Shown here one piece after another: positions 44,926-54,632 of a DNA stretch of 64,000 nucleotides. The notes under the pieces were generated by a model, which worked only from the letters and a program-made list of their open reading frames with translations, searched no databases and was not told the DNA's origin. Each line of letters begins with the position of its first letter. Position 1 is the first letter of the stretch. Source of the stretch: Flavobacterium swingsii (GTDB lineage: Bacteria; Bacteroidota; Bacteroidia; Flavobacteriales; Flavobacteriaceae). Location: positions 62,001 through 126,000 of the forward strand of contig NZ_FOJT01000004.1 of NCBI RefSeq assembly GCF_900111965.1, given 5' to 3'. The translations under genes and the position numbers were made by a program.

Positions 44926-44948
44926 GGTTTGGTTTTTTGGTTTTATAG

Positions 44949-45022
44949 TGGAGAATATCGGATTCGAACCGACCACCTCTTGCCTGCCAGGCAAGCGCTC
45001 TAGCCAAATGAGCTAATCCCCC
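44949..45022 (-). tRNA. tRNA-Ala (anticodon GGC)
   Basis: 74 nt including the discriminator A. Acceptor GGGGGAT pairs with ATTCTCC. The D-arm is TTAGCTCATTTGGCTAGAGC. The anticodon arm is CTTGC-CTGGCAG-GCAAG, with GGC read as Ala (GCC/GCU codons). The T-arm is GTCGGTTCGAATCCGAT, containing the TTCGAATCC signature. The CCA tail is not encoded (the next bases are CT). Confidence 0.95.
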
Positions 45023-45040
45023 AATATTTTCCCAAATATA

Positions 45041-45069
45041 TTGTTTTTATCCAATAATTTATACTTTTG
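45041..45069 (+). promoter_or_regulatory. Ferredoxin promoter
   Basis: TTG (45041-45043), an 18-nt spacer and TACTTTTG (45062-45069), 15 bp before the ferredoxin ATG. The spacing implies a very short leader. Confidence 0.7.
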
Positions 45070-45084
45070 TTAAAAATAAAAACA

Positions 45085-45414
45085 ATGCAGGATATTACCA
45101 TAAAAATAACCGATAGGGAAGGAATAAAACACCAAGTACAAGCACCAACAGATATGAGTATGAATGTCATGGAGTTAGTCCGCATGTACGAACTTGCTCC
45201 CGAAGGAACAATAGGTATCTGTGGTGGCATGGCCATGTGCGCGTCTTGCCAATGTTATGTCCTAAATGATGTTGAAATCCCAGAAAAAAGCGCCGATGAA
45301 GACGCTATGCTTTGGGAAGCTTATAATGTAAAAGAAAATAGTCGTTTGGGTTGTCAAATTCAAATTACAACTGAAATAGATGGGTTAGAAATTGAATTGG
45401 CTCCAGAAAGTTAG
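45085..45414 (+). CDS. [2Fe-2S] ferredoxin (adrenodoxin type)
   Basis: 109 residues from ATG 45085; an upstream TTG in frame (45067) overlaps the -7 box. Ligand Cys are in GICGGMAMCASCQCYVL (C-x5-C-x2-C) and the fourth in SRLGCQIQI, the adrenodoxin-type pattern. The C-terminal LEIELAPES is acidic. It carries one electron per cluster, probably for Fe-S assembly or an oxygenase system. It is not adjacent to the suf genes but lies in the same general part of the chromosome. Promoter at 45041-45069. Confidence 0.93.
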   Translation: MQDITIKITDREGIKHQVQAPTDMSMNVMELVRMYELAPEGTIGICGGMAMCASCQCYVLNDVEIPEKSADEDAMLWEAYNVKENSRLGCQIQITTEIDGLEIELAPES

Positions 45415-45448
45415 ACTTATCTAAAGGAAGGCGACATAATAATTTACA

Positions 45449-47311
45449 TTATTTCTTAAAAACATTATTCTCTCTATTCACATCGGCCATGAATCCACTT
45501 GGGTCAATCGTGATGTTTTTTACTGGATATTTATTAATGTTAAATTCGAACGTAGGATAAGCCCAATCCCAACCCTCAAGAACAGTTCTTTTTATACCTG
45601 GATTTTGGTTTTCTTTTGTCCAACGCATTAAAGTTTGTGGGATATAAAAACTTTCTTGGCTTCCGTCTTCATAAGTAACTAAAATATCAAGTGGCATTGG
45701 CATTCTTCCAATTCTTTCTAATATTACTTTTGTGTTTTCTCCAGAACCTTCTACGGTTTTAATTCCGTAATCAATCGTATTTGTGGTTTTTGTCCAGTCG
45801 GTTAAGTACCAATCTAAATTTGCTCCCGATACTTTTTCGGCGGTATGTTTAATATCATTTGGTGTGGGATGTGTAAACTTATAATCTGCATAATAACGTT
45901 TTAGAGTTTTTATGAAATTTTCTTTACCAATAAGATATTCCAATTGAGTTAAGAAAATATTCCCTTTGCTATACGCCTGAATACTATACGGGCGGTTTTC
46001 GTCATAACGATCGGCGTGTGTGGTTTGCGGTTGTTCTTTGCCAGATTTTACTAGCGAAGCATAACCGGCATAAGAATCGGCATGAGGATTTTCTTGTTTT
46101 TTATCGGCAATTTCGTTTAGACCATAATTTTCTAACCAAGTCGTAAAACCTTCGTCCATCCAACTATTTTTTGCTTCGTTTGAAGCTAGAATGTGCTGAA
46201 ACCACGAATGTGCCATTTCGTGAGCCGTTACGCCTAACAAACCATCAAAAGTTCCTTCGCCAAGAATTAAAGTACACATCGCATATTCCATTCCGCCATC
46301 GCCACCTTGTATTACAGAATATTGCTCGTAAGGATATTTACCAACAGTTTTGTTGTAAATTTCCATCAACTGGGCTGTTTTTGGCTGTAAATTCTTCCAG
46401 TTTTGAATAATGTTTGGATTGTTTTTGTATAAAAAATGTAAAGTCGTCCCGAAATTTGTAACTAATTTATCATGGATATAATTCTTGTCTGCAGCCCAAG
46501 TAAAGTCATGTACATTTGGCGCAATAAAATGCCAAGTGATTGTTTTTTGTTTTTTAGGAAGCTTTACAATAACGCCAGTATCTTGGTAATTATATCCTAT
46601 TTGATTTCCGTTTTGTAAATAACCAGAACCTCCTAAAATATAATTTTTATCGATAGTAATATTCACATCAAAATTTCCCCAAACGCCATGAAATTCACGT
46701 GCAATATAAGGATCTGCTTGCCAACCTTCATAATCATATTCGGCCATTTTAGGATACCATTGTGACATTGAAAGTTCGACACCTTCTTTGTTATTTCTAC
46801 CAGAACGACGAATTTGTATTGGAACTTGACCATCAAAATCTAATGAAAAGGTAGTCGAAGTGTGAGGCAATAATGGTTTAGCCAAATCTACTTCGAGAAT
46901 GGTGCTCACAACCTTATTTTTAAGTTCAATTCCGTCTTGTTTTAAGTTCGAAATTTTTAGAAATCCTATTTCATTAGGTTTCAGAGCTGCAATTCTACTT
47001 TCTTTTACTTCTTTATCACCAACTTTTACTTTGGTTGCCATACGTCCGTCAGGATCTTTTATCGATTTTATTCGAGCATCCATACAACTATTAGGCTGAA
47101 AAGCATTGTTGAACAAATGATAATATACGCGATATAAAGTGTCAGGAGAATTATTGGTATAAACCAAATTTTGTTTCCCTTTGTATTGATAGGTTTTTAC
47201 ATCCATCGAAACATCCATTTTATAGTCAACTTTTTGTTGCCAATATCCTGGATTTGGATTGTTTTGAGCGAAAATCCCAAATGGAATTAATAGTAAAAGA
47301 TATTTTTTCAT
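45449..47311 (-). CDS. M1-family aminopeptidase-like metalloprotease
   Basis: 620 residues with a signal peptide (KKYLLLLIPFGIFA). A beta-saddle N-domain (RVYYHLFNNAFQPNSCMDAR) is followed by the catalytic part: GGMEYAMCTLILGEG near the substrate loop, and HEMAHSW with the distal Glu in WMDEGFTTWLENYGL, the HExxH-x18-E zinc site of M1 peptidases. The C-terminal domain is shorter than in PepN-type enzymes. Periplasmic location is predicted from the signal peptide. It stands alone in its transcription unit. Confidence 0.9.
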   Translation of the reverse strand: MKKYLLLLIPFGIFAQNNPNPGYWQQKVDYKMDVSMDVKTYQYKGKQNLVYTNNSPDTLYRVYYHLFNNAFQPNSCMDARIKSIKDPDGRMATKVKVGDKEVKESRIAALKPNEIGFLKISNLKQDGIELKNKVVSTILEVDLAKPLLPHTSTTFSLDFDGQVPIQIRRSGRNNKEGVELSMSQWYPKMAEYDYEGWQADPYIAREFHGVWGNFDVNITIDKNYILGGSGYLQNGNQIGYNYQDTGVIVKLPKKQKTITWHFIAPNVHDFTWAADKNYIHDKLVTNFGTTLHFLYKNNPNIIQNWKNLQPKTAQLMEIYNKTVGKYPYEQYSVIQGGDGGMEYAMCTLILGEGTFDGLLGVTAHEMAHSWFQHILASNEAKNSWMDEGFTTWLENYGLNEIADKKQENPHADSYAGYASLVKSGKEQPQTTHADRYDENRPYSIQAYSKGNIFLTQLEYLIGKENFIKTLKRYYADYKFTHPTPNDIKHTAEKVSGANLDWYLTDWTKTTNTIDYGIKTVEGSGENTKVILERIGRMPMPLDILVTYEDGSQESFYIPQTLMRWTKENQNPGIKRTVLEGWDWAYPTFEFNINKYPVKNITIDPSGFMADVNRENNVFKK

Positions 47312-47329
47312 TTTTTAAGTATAAAAAAA

Positions 47330-47374
47330 TTAACCACGAAATACACTAAATTAAAAGTGTTTTTCCGTGGTTAA
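47330..47374. repeat. Inverted repeat (TTAACCACG) between M1 and S8 peptidase genes
   Basis: TTAACCACG (47330-47338) and CGTGGTTAA (47366-47374) with imperfect inner pairing. Related in type to 58215-58263. Confidence 0.55.
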
Positions 47375-47390
47375 ATGATAGTATAAATAA

Positions 47391-48998
47391 TTATTTTTTT
47401 GCAGCCATTTTCTCTGCTAAAACCAAAGCATTATAAGCATTTACAATTTTTCCTGTTTTAGAAATAGAAGCTAAAGTAGATTGAGTTCCTTCGGCTCCAG
47501 CCAAATTGAAAGAGTTAGTTAGCGGTGTTCCAGAATCCATAATGATATGTTTTACTTGTGAAGCCGTTAAACTTGGATAATAAGCGCGAACTAAAGCTGC
47601 AACTCCAGCAACATTAGGCGATGCCATAGAAGTTCCTTGCAAATATTCGTAAGTATTTTTTGGTGTTGTTGCATAAATTTTTACTCCTGGAGCAAAAATA
47701 TCGACATTTGTTTTTCCGTAGTTCGAAAAATTTGCCATTTGTGATGCACCATATTCATAGTTTAAAGCACCAATAGTTAATACATTATCTGCATATTCTG
47801 GGTTTGCACCATCGGCATCATTAGGAAAATTAGGAGCAGTATCAATATCTTTTGCATCATTTCCTGCAGCATGCACAAATAAAACATCTTTAGTTTCAGC
47901 ATATTTTATAGCATCATAAACCCATTGTCTGTTTGGCGAATAGCTTTTTCCAAAACTTCCGTTAATTACTTTTGCACCATTATCTACAGCATAACGAATC
48001 GCTAAGGCAATGTCTTTGTCATATTCGTCACCATTAGGAACGGCACGAACTGCCATGATTTGCACGTTGTTTGAAGCTATTCCGTCGCCTCCTTTATTGT
48101 TTCCACGAACTTGTGCAATAATTCCTGCTACATGCGTTCCGTGTTTTGCTCCTTCTTTTTTAGGTCCAATCACATTATTATTCCCGTATTTTTTGTCGTT
48201 CATATCGTTAGGATTGTCTCCTACAATTTTACGTCCGTCAAATTCAGTGTTTAAGTTGTAATTTAATTGGTCATAAACATAGTCTTTGTATTCTTGTATT
48301 TGAGTGTCAAATTCTGCTTTTGGTGTTGTAGTCAGAATCTGTGTGAACATTCCTTTGTATTGCATCAAAGTTGGATCGGTAGTTTCCATTGCTTTTACAT
48401 CAGCTAATGTGAAATTATCCTTTTTTAAGAAAGTTCTAACTGCTTTATCAGCTCCAAGAAGCATGTCTACTTGTTTTTTTTGAGGATCAAGTTCTGCTTT
48501 TTTGCTTTCAAATTCTGCTGAAGCTGCTTGAAATTGAGTTGAACCATCATTTCCTTTCTTAACAACACGAGTCATTTCTAACTGTTCGTTATCTGAATCG
48601 CCAAGAAAATTCCAACCATTTATATCATCAATAAAACCATTATTGTCATCGTCTTTTTTGTTGCCAGCGATTTCTTTTGGGTTTTTCCAAACAACTGATT
48701 TTAAATCTTCATGTTCGATATCTACTCCAGAATCTACGACTGCAACGATAATTTTTGTTCCTTTTTTACCTTTTAACAATTCGGCATAAGCTTTATCGAC
48801 ACTCATTCCAGGAACAGTATCTTTGGCTAAATCTAAATGACTCCAACGTTTCATGTTGGCTTCAGAAAGAGGTGTTGTTTTCAATGGCATCTTGTCGATA
48901 TTCGCAGCATTTGTGCTCATCACGCCTTTTGTTCCACCGCAACTAGCCAATGTGAAAGCGATTATTCCGGAAATAAAAATTGGTTTTAAAATTCTCAT
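47391..48998 (-). CDS. S8 (subtilisin-like) serine peptidase lipoprotein
   Basis: 535 residues from ATG 48996-48998. The start is chosen because a lipoprotein signal with FTLASCGG follows; the longer frame to 49091 overlaps the next gene. Catalytic Asp in IIVAVVDSGVDIEHEDL, His in HGTHVAGIIAQVRG, oxyanion/Ser in QGTSMASPNVAGVAAL. A ~150-residue insertion between Asp and His (about residues 105-250, with many Lys, Gln, Asp) is unusual in length for the core fold. It is an anchored envelope protease. Substrates unknown. Confidence 0.92.
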   Translation of the reverse strand: MRILKPIFISGIIAFTLASCGGTKGVMSTNAANIDKMPLKTTPLSEANMKRWSHLDLAKDTVPGMSVDKAYAELLKGKKGTKIIVAVVDSGVDIEHEDLKSVVWKNPKEIAGNKKDDDNNGFIDDINGWNFLGDSDNEQLEMTRVVKKGNDGSTQFQAASAEFESKKAELDPQKKQVDMLLGADKAVRTFLKKDNFTLADVKAMETTDPTLMQYKGMFTQILTTTPKAEFDTQIQEYKDYVYDQLNYNLNTEFDGRKIVGDNPNDMNDKKYGNNNVIGPKKEGAKHGTHVAGIIAQVRGNNKGGDGIASNNVQIMAVRAVPNGDEYDKDIALAIRYAVDNGAKVINGSFGKSYSPNRQWVYDAIKYAETKDVLFVHAAGNDAKDIDTAPNFPNDADGANPEYADNVLTIGALNYEYGASQMANFSNYGKTNVDIFAPGVKIYATTPKNTYEYLQGTSMASPNVAGVAALVRAYYPSLTASQVKHIIMDSGTPLTNSFNLAGAEGTQSTLASISKTGKIVNAYNALVLAEKMAAKK

Positions 48999-49069
48999 GG
49001 TATTATAATTTAGTTCGATATTTTGGTATAAAAGTCTTAATTTTTGTTTCAAAATTACATTTTTTAACA

Positions 49070-49930
49070 TTATGTTAATATTTCTAGACAAGAAAAAGTT
49101 TCTTTTAGTCGAATTCCTTTTTCGGTTTTTTCGACGGTAATTATTTCATTATGTGCGTCGTGTTCTAAAAATAGATAGTAATTGTTTTCGGCAGCCGAGT
49201 TTAAAAATTTAGATTTTTCAGGCATCGTTAAAAGTGGTCTGGTGTCGTAACCCATTACATATGGCAAGGGTAAATGTCCCGCGGTTGGAATTAAATCAGC
49301 ACAAAAAACGATGGTTTTATCATGGTATTTAATGTGTGGAATCATCATTTTTTCGGTGTGACCATCTACATAAAAAACGTCAAAATTTAATTCGGAAGCC
49401 ATTTCAAAATCAGAACTGGCTTTGGTAATAAACTGGAGTTGTCCGCTTTCTTGCATTGGCAAAATATTTTCGGACAAGAAAGAAGCTTTTTCACGATTAT
49501 TCGGTTTTGTTGCCCATTCCCAGTGATTTTCGTTAGTCCAAAATTTTGCGTTTTTAAATGCTGGTTCGTAGCCGGTTTTGTCTTTGTTCCAGATGACACT
49601 TCCGCCGCAATGATCAAAATGAAGGTGCGTCATAAAAACATCGGTAATATCATCACGAGAAAAACCATATTTTGCTAACGATTTGTCTAACGAATGGCTT
49701 CCCCAGAGAGAATAATAACCAAAAAATTTCTCCGATTGTTTGTTGCCCATTCCAGTATCAATGAGGATTAATCGGTTTCCATCTTCGATTAAAAGACATC
49801 TTGCGGCAATATCTATCAGATTGTTTTCGTCGGCAGGATTGGTTTTGTTCCAAATGGTTTTGGGTACAACGCCAAACATTGCACCACCATCTAGTTTAAA
49901 ATTCCCTGTTTCTATTGGATAAAGTTTCAT
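49070..49930 (-). CDS. MBL-fold metallo-hydrolase
   Basis: 286 residues, no signal peptide. Zinc ligands are in VFMTHLHFDHCGG (HxHxDH), YVDGHTEKM and VFCADLIPT, with the final His in FLEHDAHNE. The fold covers lactonases and other hydrolases; the N-terminal ETGNFKLDGGAMFGVVPK block resembles AHL-lactonase/phnP-like members. The substrate cannot be decided from sequence. Confidence 0.88.
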   Translation of the reverse strand: MKLYPIETGNFKLDGGAMFGVVPKTIWNKTNPADENNLIDIAARCLLIEDGNRLILIDTGMGNKQSEKFFGYYSLWGSHSLDKSLAKYGFSRDDITDVFMTHLHFDHCGGSVIWNKDKTGYEPAFKNAKFWTNENHWEWATKPNNREKASFLSENILPMQESGQLQFITKASSDFEMASELNFDVFYVDGHTEKMMIPHIKYHDKTIVFCADLIPTAGHLPLPYVMGYDTRPLLTMPEKSKFLNSAAENNYYLFLEHDAHNEIITVEKTEKGIRLKETFSCLEILT

Positions 49931-49978
49931 TTTTTTAATTGAAATGTTAAAATAAATTTAAGCAATAAAATTAGTTTT

Positions 49979-51052
49979 TTATTGCTTAATTTCTTCAAAT
50001 AAGGTTTTTAATTTTGGATTATCATTCACAGAGAAAGATTTAGATTGTATCATTTTTTCCACATCATTTATTCTTTCGGTTGTTATTGGGTGTGAACTTA
50101 AAAATTCAGGTATTGAAAAATCACTTTTGTCTTCTTGTAAACGCTTAAACAAATTTGACATTCCTTTTGGGTTTACATGATTGGTTATTAATATCTGAAA
50201 ACCTTCTATATCAGCCTGATGTTCAAATTTTCTAGAGAAAGAAAGAGATTGTAACGTGTTTGCATTATCGCCTATTATTGCCATAATACCATTGGTGTCG
50301 CCTAAAATTGCTGAGACAAATAAATATCCAGACAAGTTTCGACATAACATTTTCATCGAATCTCTGTTGTTTACATGTGAAACCTCATGACCAATTAATG
50401 CTACAAGTTCGTCATAATCTTTCATTGCATCGAGTATGCCCGAAAAAACTACAATGTCTCCATTGGGTAACGCATACGCATTTACAATATCCGAATTTAC
50501 GACTGTAAAATGTAAATTCTTATTGTTATTTAGTTTTAGTTCTTTTGCAAATTGATTTAGTTTTTCGGACTTTACCGAATCTACTGTATTTGTCATTAGA
50601 CTTTGTTTAGAGACTAGATTACCTAAATTAGTGTCATAACTTTCTGGAACTAAAACTACTGCCTTTTCTGCGATGTAAGGCATAATATATAGGTAAGATA
50701 ATCCTATAAAACCTAGAATTGTAATCGCAATAACTGAATGAACTTTGAAACCTAGATTTATAAGTTTTTGATGCCAACTAACATTTCCTGTTTCTTTGAG
50801 ATATGCTTTAAGGTTATTTATAAAAAGAGAATCTTTTATAATGATGCTTTTAGACACATCTTCTTTGTTTTGAATAATAAAAGAATCAGACTTTTGTTTA
50901 AAGTCTGATTCTTTAATTCCCCAATTTATCCAGTCATTTTTTTGAGTTTCAAAATAAAAAATTTCTTTATTTTTATCTAAAAATAATTCGACATTCTGAG
51001 GAGTTGAAGATTCTCCGTCAAAATAAACTGCGGCAGTTTTTATAATCATCAT
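49979..51052 (-). CDS. M48-family metalloprotease
   Basis: 357 residues. An N-terminal ~95-residue soluble domain precedes a membrane span (VIAITILGFIGLSYLYIMPY) and the M48 catalytic domain with LIGHEVSHVNNRDSMKM (HExxH) and the third-ligand region RKFEHQADIEGFQIL (Glu). This resembles Oma1/BepA-like proteases with a cytoplasmic regulatory head. It starts 1 bp after the stop of the DUF898 gene, so the two are co-transcribed. A quality-control role on membrane proteins is inference. Confidence 0.88.
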   Translation of the reverse strand: MMIIKTAAVYFDGESSTPQNVELFLDKNKEIFYFETQKNDWINWGIKESDFKQKSDSFIIQNKEDVSKSIIIKDSLFINNLKAYLKETGNVSWHQKLINLGFKVHSVIAITILGFIGLSYLYIMPYIAEKAVVLVPESYDTNLGNLVSKQSLMTNTVDSVKSEKLNQFAKELKLNNNKNLHFTVVNSDIVNAYALPNGDIVVFSGILDAMKDYDELVALIGHEVSHVNNRDSMKMLCRNLSGYLFVSAILGDTNGIMAIIGDNANTLQSLSFSRKFEHQADIEGFQILITNHVNPKGMSNLFKRLQEDKSDFSIPEFLSSHPITTERINDVEKMIQSKSFSVNDNPKLKTLFEEIKQ

Positions 51053-51053
51053 A

Positions 51054-52022
51054 TTACATTACAAAATCCATTTCGAGCATGTCTTCAATATCTTCTCCTG
51101 TTGCGTCTTTGTAATTTTCTTCAGTTTGTTTTATTGTATCTAAATCGATAGTTCCTTCAAGATGAATATTAGACAAAAGATATTTCATAGTTCTCACTTC
51201 GACCCAAGCAGATCCAAGACCTAACGTAAAAATTAGTATTAAAACATTTACAATGCTTAATGTAAATATTTCGCCACCAGTTACAGTAGATTCTAATTCG
51301 ATTTTTTCGTCGTCTTTGTGTAAACTTAAGTTATTAATATAATAATCGAACATGTCTTTTTGCCACCAAAACATATAAATACCTAAAGTAATAATAGTTA
51401 GAAAATAGCCTTTAATATTCATTAATAAATAATCTCCACCATCACCTTTATATTTCATTTCAATATCGCCAAATTTAATGTTGCCAATAATATAACTTCT
51501 CAAATTCATTGCCAACCAAGAGCCGTAAATACCAAAAGTTACAATCGTTAAACCGATCCATTTGAAAAAGTTTTTTACCAACTCGTTTCGGTCGCCTCTG
51601 TATCCAAAACGAATTCCTCTCCAAGAAGTTCTAGACATTCTATATTTATACGATCCGTGAATAGCAACTGGAAGTACCGCGAAAAATGCTAAATAAAATA
51701 ATATAAGACCAATTGCAGGCATTTCTAAATACATAAAAAACAATAAGACACCATACAAAGCGATAAATAAACCAATCGCTTTTATAAAACCTTTAAACAT
51801 TTCTTTTCCAGTTCCGTGAAATTCAAATCTATCTTCGTTTAATGAAGTTTCGCCGTATAAATATTGTAATTTTTTTGCCTTTGCCCAAGGATAATAAAAA
51901 CCAAGGGTAACGATTGTTAAAAGCCAATTGACGATTAATATTCCAAAAAAATCGCTTCCATTTCCGTGAAAGTCTAATTTGTAGTTTTTTAATTTAGATA
52001 AAGAGTTTTCCGTGTGCTCCAT
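51054..52022 (-). CDS. DUF898 (YjgN-like) membrane protein
   Basis: 322 residues from ATG 52020-52022. The frame is open a further 60 codons upstream but that part crosses the promoter region and is rejected. Several repeats of a motif with aromatic and WA residues (LGFYYPWAKAKKLQYLY, FGIYGSWLAMNLRSYI, LGIYMFWWQKDMFDYYI, LGLGSAWVEVRTMKYL) alternate with FxG-type beta segments (FHGNGSDFFG, FHGTGKEMFKG, YKGDGGDYLL, TGGEIFTL). This is the DUF898 pattern of paired spans. Function unknown; co-transcribed with the M48 protease. Confidence 0.85.
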   Translation of the reverse strand: MEHTENSLSKLKNYKLDFHGNGSDFFGILIVNWLLTIVTLGFYYPWAKAKKLQYLYGETSLNEDRFEFHGTGKEMFKGFIKAIGLFIALYGVLLFFMYLEMPAIGLILFYLAFFAVLPVAIHGSYKYRMSRTSWRGIRFGYRGDRNELVKNFFKWIGLTIVTFGIYGSWLAMNLRSYIIGNIKFGDIEMKYKGDGGDYLLMNIKGYFLTIITLGIYMFWWQKDMFDYYINNLSLHKDDEKIELESTVTGGEIFTLSIVNVLILIFTLGLGSAWVEVRTMKYLLSNIHLEGTIDLDTIKQTEENYKDATGEDIEDMLEMDFVM

Positions 52023-52150
52023 AATGTTTGTTTGTTGTTTGTTTTTATAATTTGATTGCAATATAAGAATGTTTTTTAAAATTGATTTGGCAAAAAAAGC
52101 CAAATCAATTTTATCTATCTCATCATTAGTTATAAAAATGTTAGTAAAAC

Positions 52151-52180
52151 TTGTAAAAAGCATTTTATGACTTATCTTTG
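52151..52180 (+). promoter_or_regulatory. Promoter of the suf operon
   Basis: TTG (52151-52153), a 19-nt spacer and TATCTTTG (52173-52180). The transcript would carry a ~110-nt untranslated leader before sufA, long enough for control. No known riboswitch pattern was seen in it. Confidence 0.7.
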
Positions 52181-52299
52181 TGGTTAATTTAGACAAAATC
52201 AAAATAACAATGAAATGAGCATTAGAAAAAATAGTATTTTAAAGTTACTGTTTCTATGCAAATTACATAACACCAATAAAAACAAATAACAAAGAGGTT

Positions 52300-52629
52300 A
52301 TGATAAAAGTATCTGAATCTGCCAGTAAAAAAATTGTCGATATGATGAAAGATGATGGTTTTGATGCTACCAATGACTACGTTCGTGTGGGCGTAAAAAG
52401 TGGTGGTTGTTCAGGATTATCGTACGATTTGACATTTGATAAAGAAATAGGCGAAAACGACAAAGTTTTTGAAGATAATAATATAAAAATAGCTGTCGAA
52501 AAAAAGAGTTTTCTTTATTTAGCAGGAACAATTTTAGAATTCTCGGGCGGATTAAACGGAAAAGGATTTGTTTTTAACAATCCAAATGCATCAAGAACTT
52601 GTGGATGCGGAGAAAGCTTTTCTTTATAA
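52300..52629 (+). CDS. sufA: Fe-S carrier, SufA/IscA-type
   Basis: 109 residues. A-type carrier that passes Fe-S clusters from SufBCD to apoproteins. The three ligand Cys are present: SGGCSGLSY and the C-terminal RTCGCGESF. The length is right for SufA/ErpA. It is the first gene of the suf locus with a palindrome and 50 bp before sufB. Regulation is probably from the promoter at 52151. Confidence 0.94.
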   Translation: MIKVSESASKKIVDMMKDDGFDATNDYVRVGVKSGGCSGLSYDLTFDKEIGENDKVFEDNNIKIAVEKKSFLYLAGTILEFSGGLNGKGFVFNNPNASRTCGCGESFSL

Positions 52630-52636
52630 ACGAAAC

Positions 52637-52669
52637 AACCCTTCTAGGGTTTTAAACCCTAGAAGGGTT
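52637..52669 (+). repeat. Palindrome between sufA and sufB
   Basis: AACCCTTCTAGGGTTT and its exact complement are separated by one base (52637-52652, 52654-52669). No T-run follows. It may slow or protect the transcript rather than end it. Confidence 0.75.
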
Positions 52670-52681
52670 AAATGATAAAAA

Positions 52682-54130
52682 ATGAGTAAATACACAGAAG
52701 ACGATTTAAAAATCGAACTCGAAAACAAAGAATACGAGTACGGATTTTATACTGATATCGAATCGGAAACGTTTCCTATTGGTTTAAATGAAGAAATTGT
52801 GCGTGCCATTTCTTTAAAAAAAGAAGAACCACAATGGATGACCGATTGGCGCATTGAAGCTTTTCGTGCTTGGCAAGAAATGATAGAGCCAGAATGGGCA
52901 AATGTGCATTATGAAAAACCAGATTTTCAAGCTATTTCCTATTATTCGGCACCAAAAGCAGTCGATCCCAACAAAACATTAGATGATGTAGATCCGGATC
53001 TTTTGGAAATGTACAAAAAATTAGGAATTTCTATCGATGAACAAAAAATGATGAACAATGTCGCTATGGATATTGTTGTCGATTCAGTTTCGGTAGCTAC
53101 AACTTTCAAAAAAACATTGGGAGAAAAAGGCATTATTTTTTGTCCGATTTCCGAAGCGATTAAAGAACATCCAGAATTAGTTCAAAAATATTTAGGAACA
53201 GTTGTGCCACAAAGAGACAATTTTTATGCTGCATTAAATTCGGCAGTTTTCTCTGACGGAAGCTTCTGTTATATACCAAAAGGCGTTCGTTGTCCGATGG
53301 AATTATCAACGTATTTCCGTATCAATCAAGCAGGAACGGGGCAGTTCGAAAGAACACTTCTTATTGCTGACGAAGGAAGTTACGTTTCGTATCTTGAAGG
53401 TTGTACGGCGCCAAGTCGTGACGAAAACCAATTGCATGCTGCAGTTGTTGAATTAATTGCTCTTGACAATGCCGAAATAAAATATTCGACCGTACAAAAC
53501 TGGTATCCAGGAAACAAAGAAGGAAAAGGTGGTGTTTATAATTTTGTGACCAAAAGAGGTTTGTGTGAGAAAAACGCGAAAATTTCTTGGACACAAGTCG
53601 AAACAGGATCGGCCGTAACCTGGAAATATCCATCATGTATCTTGAAAGGAGATAATTCGATTGGAGAATTTTACTCAATCGCCGTAACTAACAATTTCCA
53701 ACAAGCAGATACCGGAACCAAGATGATTCATATTGGTAAAAACACCAAATCGACGATTATTTCTAAAGGAATTTCGGCGGGGAAATCACATAATAGTTAT
53801 CGCGGATTGGTTCGAGTAGGTGCTGGGGCTGATAATGCTCGTAATTTCTCACAATGTGACTCACTTTTAATGGGAAATAATTGCAGTGCCAATACATTTC
53901 CGTACATCGAAAGCAAAAATACTTCAGCAAAAATAGAACACGAAGCAACGACAAGTAAAATTGGAGAAGACCAAGTTTTTTATTGCAACCAAAGAGGAAT
54001 CCCAACTGAAAAAGCGATTGCGTTAATTGTAAACGGTTTTAGTAAAGAAGTTTTAAATAAGCTTCCAATGGAATTTGCTGTTGAAGCACAAAAACTATTA
54101 GAAATTTCGTTAGAAGGAAGTGTTGGGTAA
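52682..54130 (+). CDS. sufB: Fe-S assembly scaffold SufB
   Basis: 482 residues, normal length. It forms the SufBC2D scaffold on which clusters are made. Family stretches: [20 protein letters not shown] near the N-terminus, [21 protein letters not shown], a beta-helix with [21 protein letters not shown] (with the key Cys) and the C-terminal [24 protein letters not shown] segment, here [20 protein letters not shown]. The last codons overlap the start of the flavodoxin-like gene. Confidence 0.96.
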   Translation: MSKYTEDDLKIELENKEYEYGFYTDIESETFPIGLNEEIVRAISLKKEEPQWMTDWRIEAFRAWQEMIEPEWANVHYEKPDFQAISYYSAPKAVDPNKTLDDVDPDLLEMYKKLGISIDEQKMMNNVAMDIVVDSVSVATTFKKTLGEKGIIFCPISEAIKEHPELVQKYLGTVVPQRDNFYAALNSAVFSDGSFCYIPKGVRCPMELSTYFRINQAGTGQFERTLLIADEGSYVSYLEGCTAPSRDENQLHAAVVELIALDNAEIKYSTVQNWYPGNKEGKGGVYNFVTKRGLCEKNAKISWTQVETGSAVTWKYPSCILKGDNSIGEFYSIAVTNNFQQADTGTKMIHIGKNTKSTIISKGISAGKSHNSYRGLVRVGAGADNARNFSQCDSLLMGNNCSANTFPYIESKNTSAKIEHEATTSKIGEDQVFYCNQRGIPTEKAIALIVNGFSKEVLNKLPMEFAVEAQKLLEISLEGSVG

Positions 54131-54626
54131 TCAAGAAATTGAAAATAAGAAAGTAATTATAGTTGGATCGTCGCGAAACAATGGAAATACAACCATGATA
54201 GTTGATGCAATTGCTTCACAATATGATTTTGATGTGGTTAATTTGAATAACTATCAGATATCTTATTATGATTATGAAAGTAAAAATAAGGAAGATGATT
54301 TCTTACCGCTTATTAAATCAATAATAGAAAAATATGACACTTTAGTTTTTGCAACTCCTGTGTATTGGTATAGTATGAGTGGTGTGATGAAAGTGTTTTT
54401 TGATCGCCTTTCGGATTTAATTCGGATAGAAAAAGAAACAGGAAGATTATTTCGTGGAAAAAAAGTAGCGGTACTTTCAAATTCTCACGATAATGAAATA
54501 GATTTCGACTTTTATATTCCGTTTCGAAAATCGGCAGAATATTTAGGCATGGAATACCTTGGAGACAAACATTTTAATGCAGATCAATTTGCAACAATAG
54601 ATAAAATAGAATTAGCTTTTATATAA
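54120..54626 (+). CDS. Flavodoxin-fold NAD(P)H-dependent oxidoreductase inside the suf operon
   Basis: 168 residues, starting at GTG 54120 (TTG 54123 also possible); either overlaps the sufB stop, so translation is coupled. The N-terminal strand-loop [20 protein letters not shown] is the FMN-phosphate loop, and [20 protein letters not shown] with [20 protein letters not shown] completes the NADPH-dependent FMN-reductase pattern. Lying between sufB and sufC, it could supply electrons for assembly or iron release, but this is inference. It may instead have been inserted here by chance. Confidence 0.88.
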   Translation: MLGNQEIENKKVIIVGSSRNNGNTTMIVDAIASQYDFDVVNLNNYQISYYDYESKNKEDDFLPLIKSIIEKYDTLVFATPVYWYSMSGVMKVFFDRLSDLIRIEKETGRLFRGKKVAVLSNSHDNEIDFDFYIPFRKSAEYLGMEYLGDKHFNADQFATIDKIELAFI

Positions 54627-54632
54627 AAAAAC

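Noticed and set aside
48010..48261. Plus-strand ORF opposite the S8 peptidase
   Set aside because: It is the antisense shadow of a conserved catalytic-domain region.
52151..52299. Possible riboswitch or iron-responsive leader of the suf operon
   Set aside because: The leader is AT-rich and I could not find a recognisable aptamer, a conserved stem or a known operator in it.
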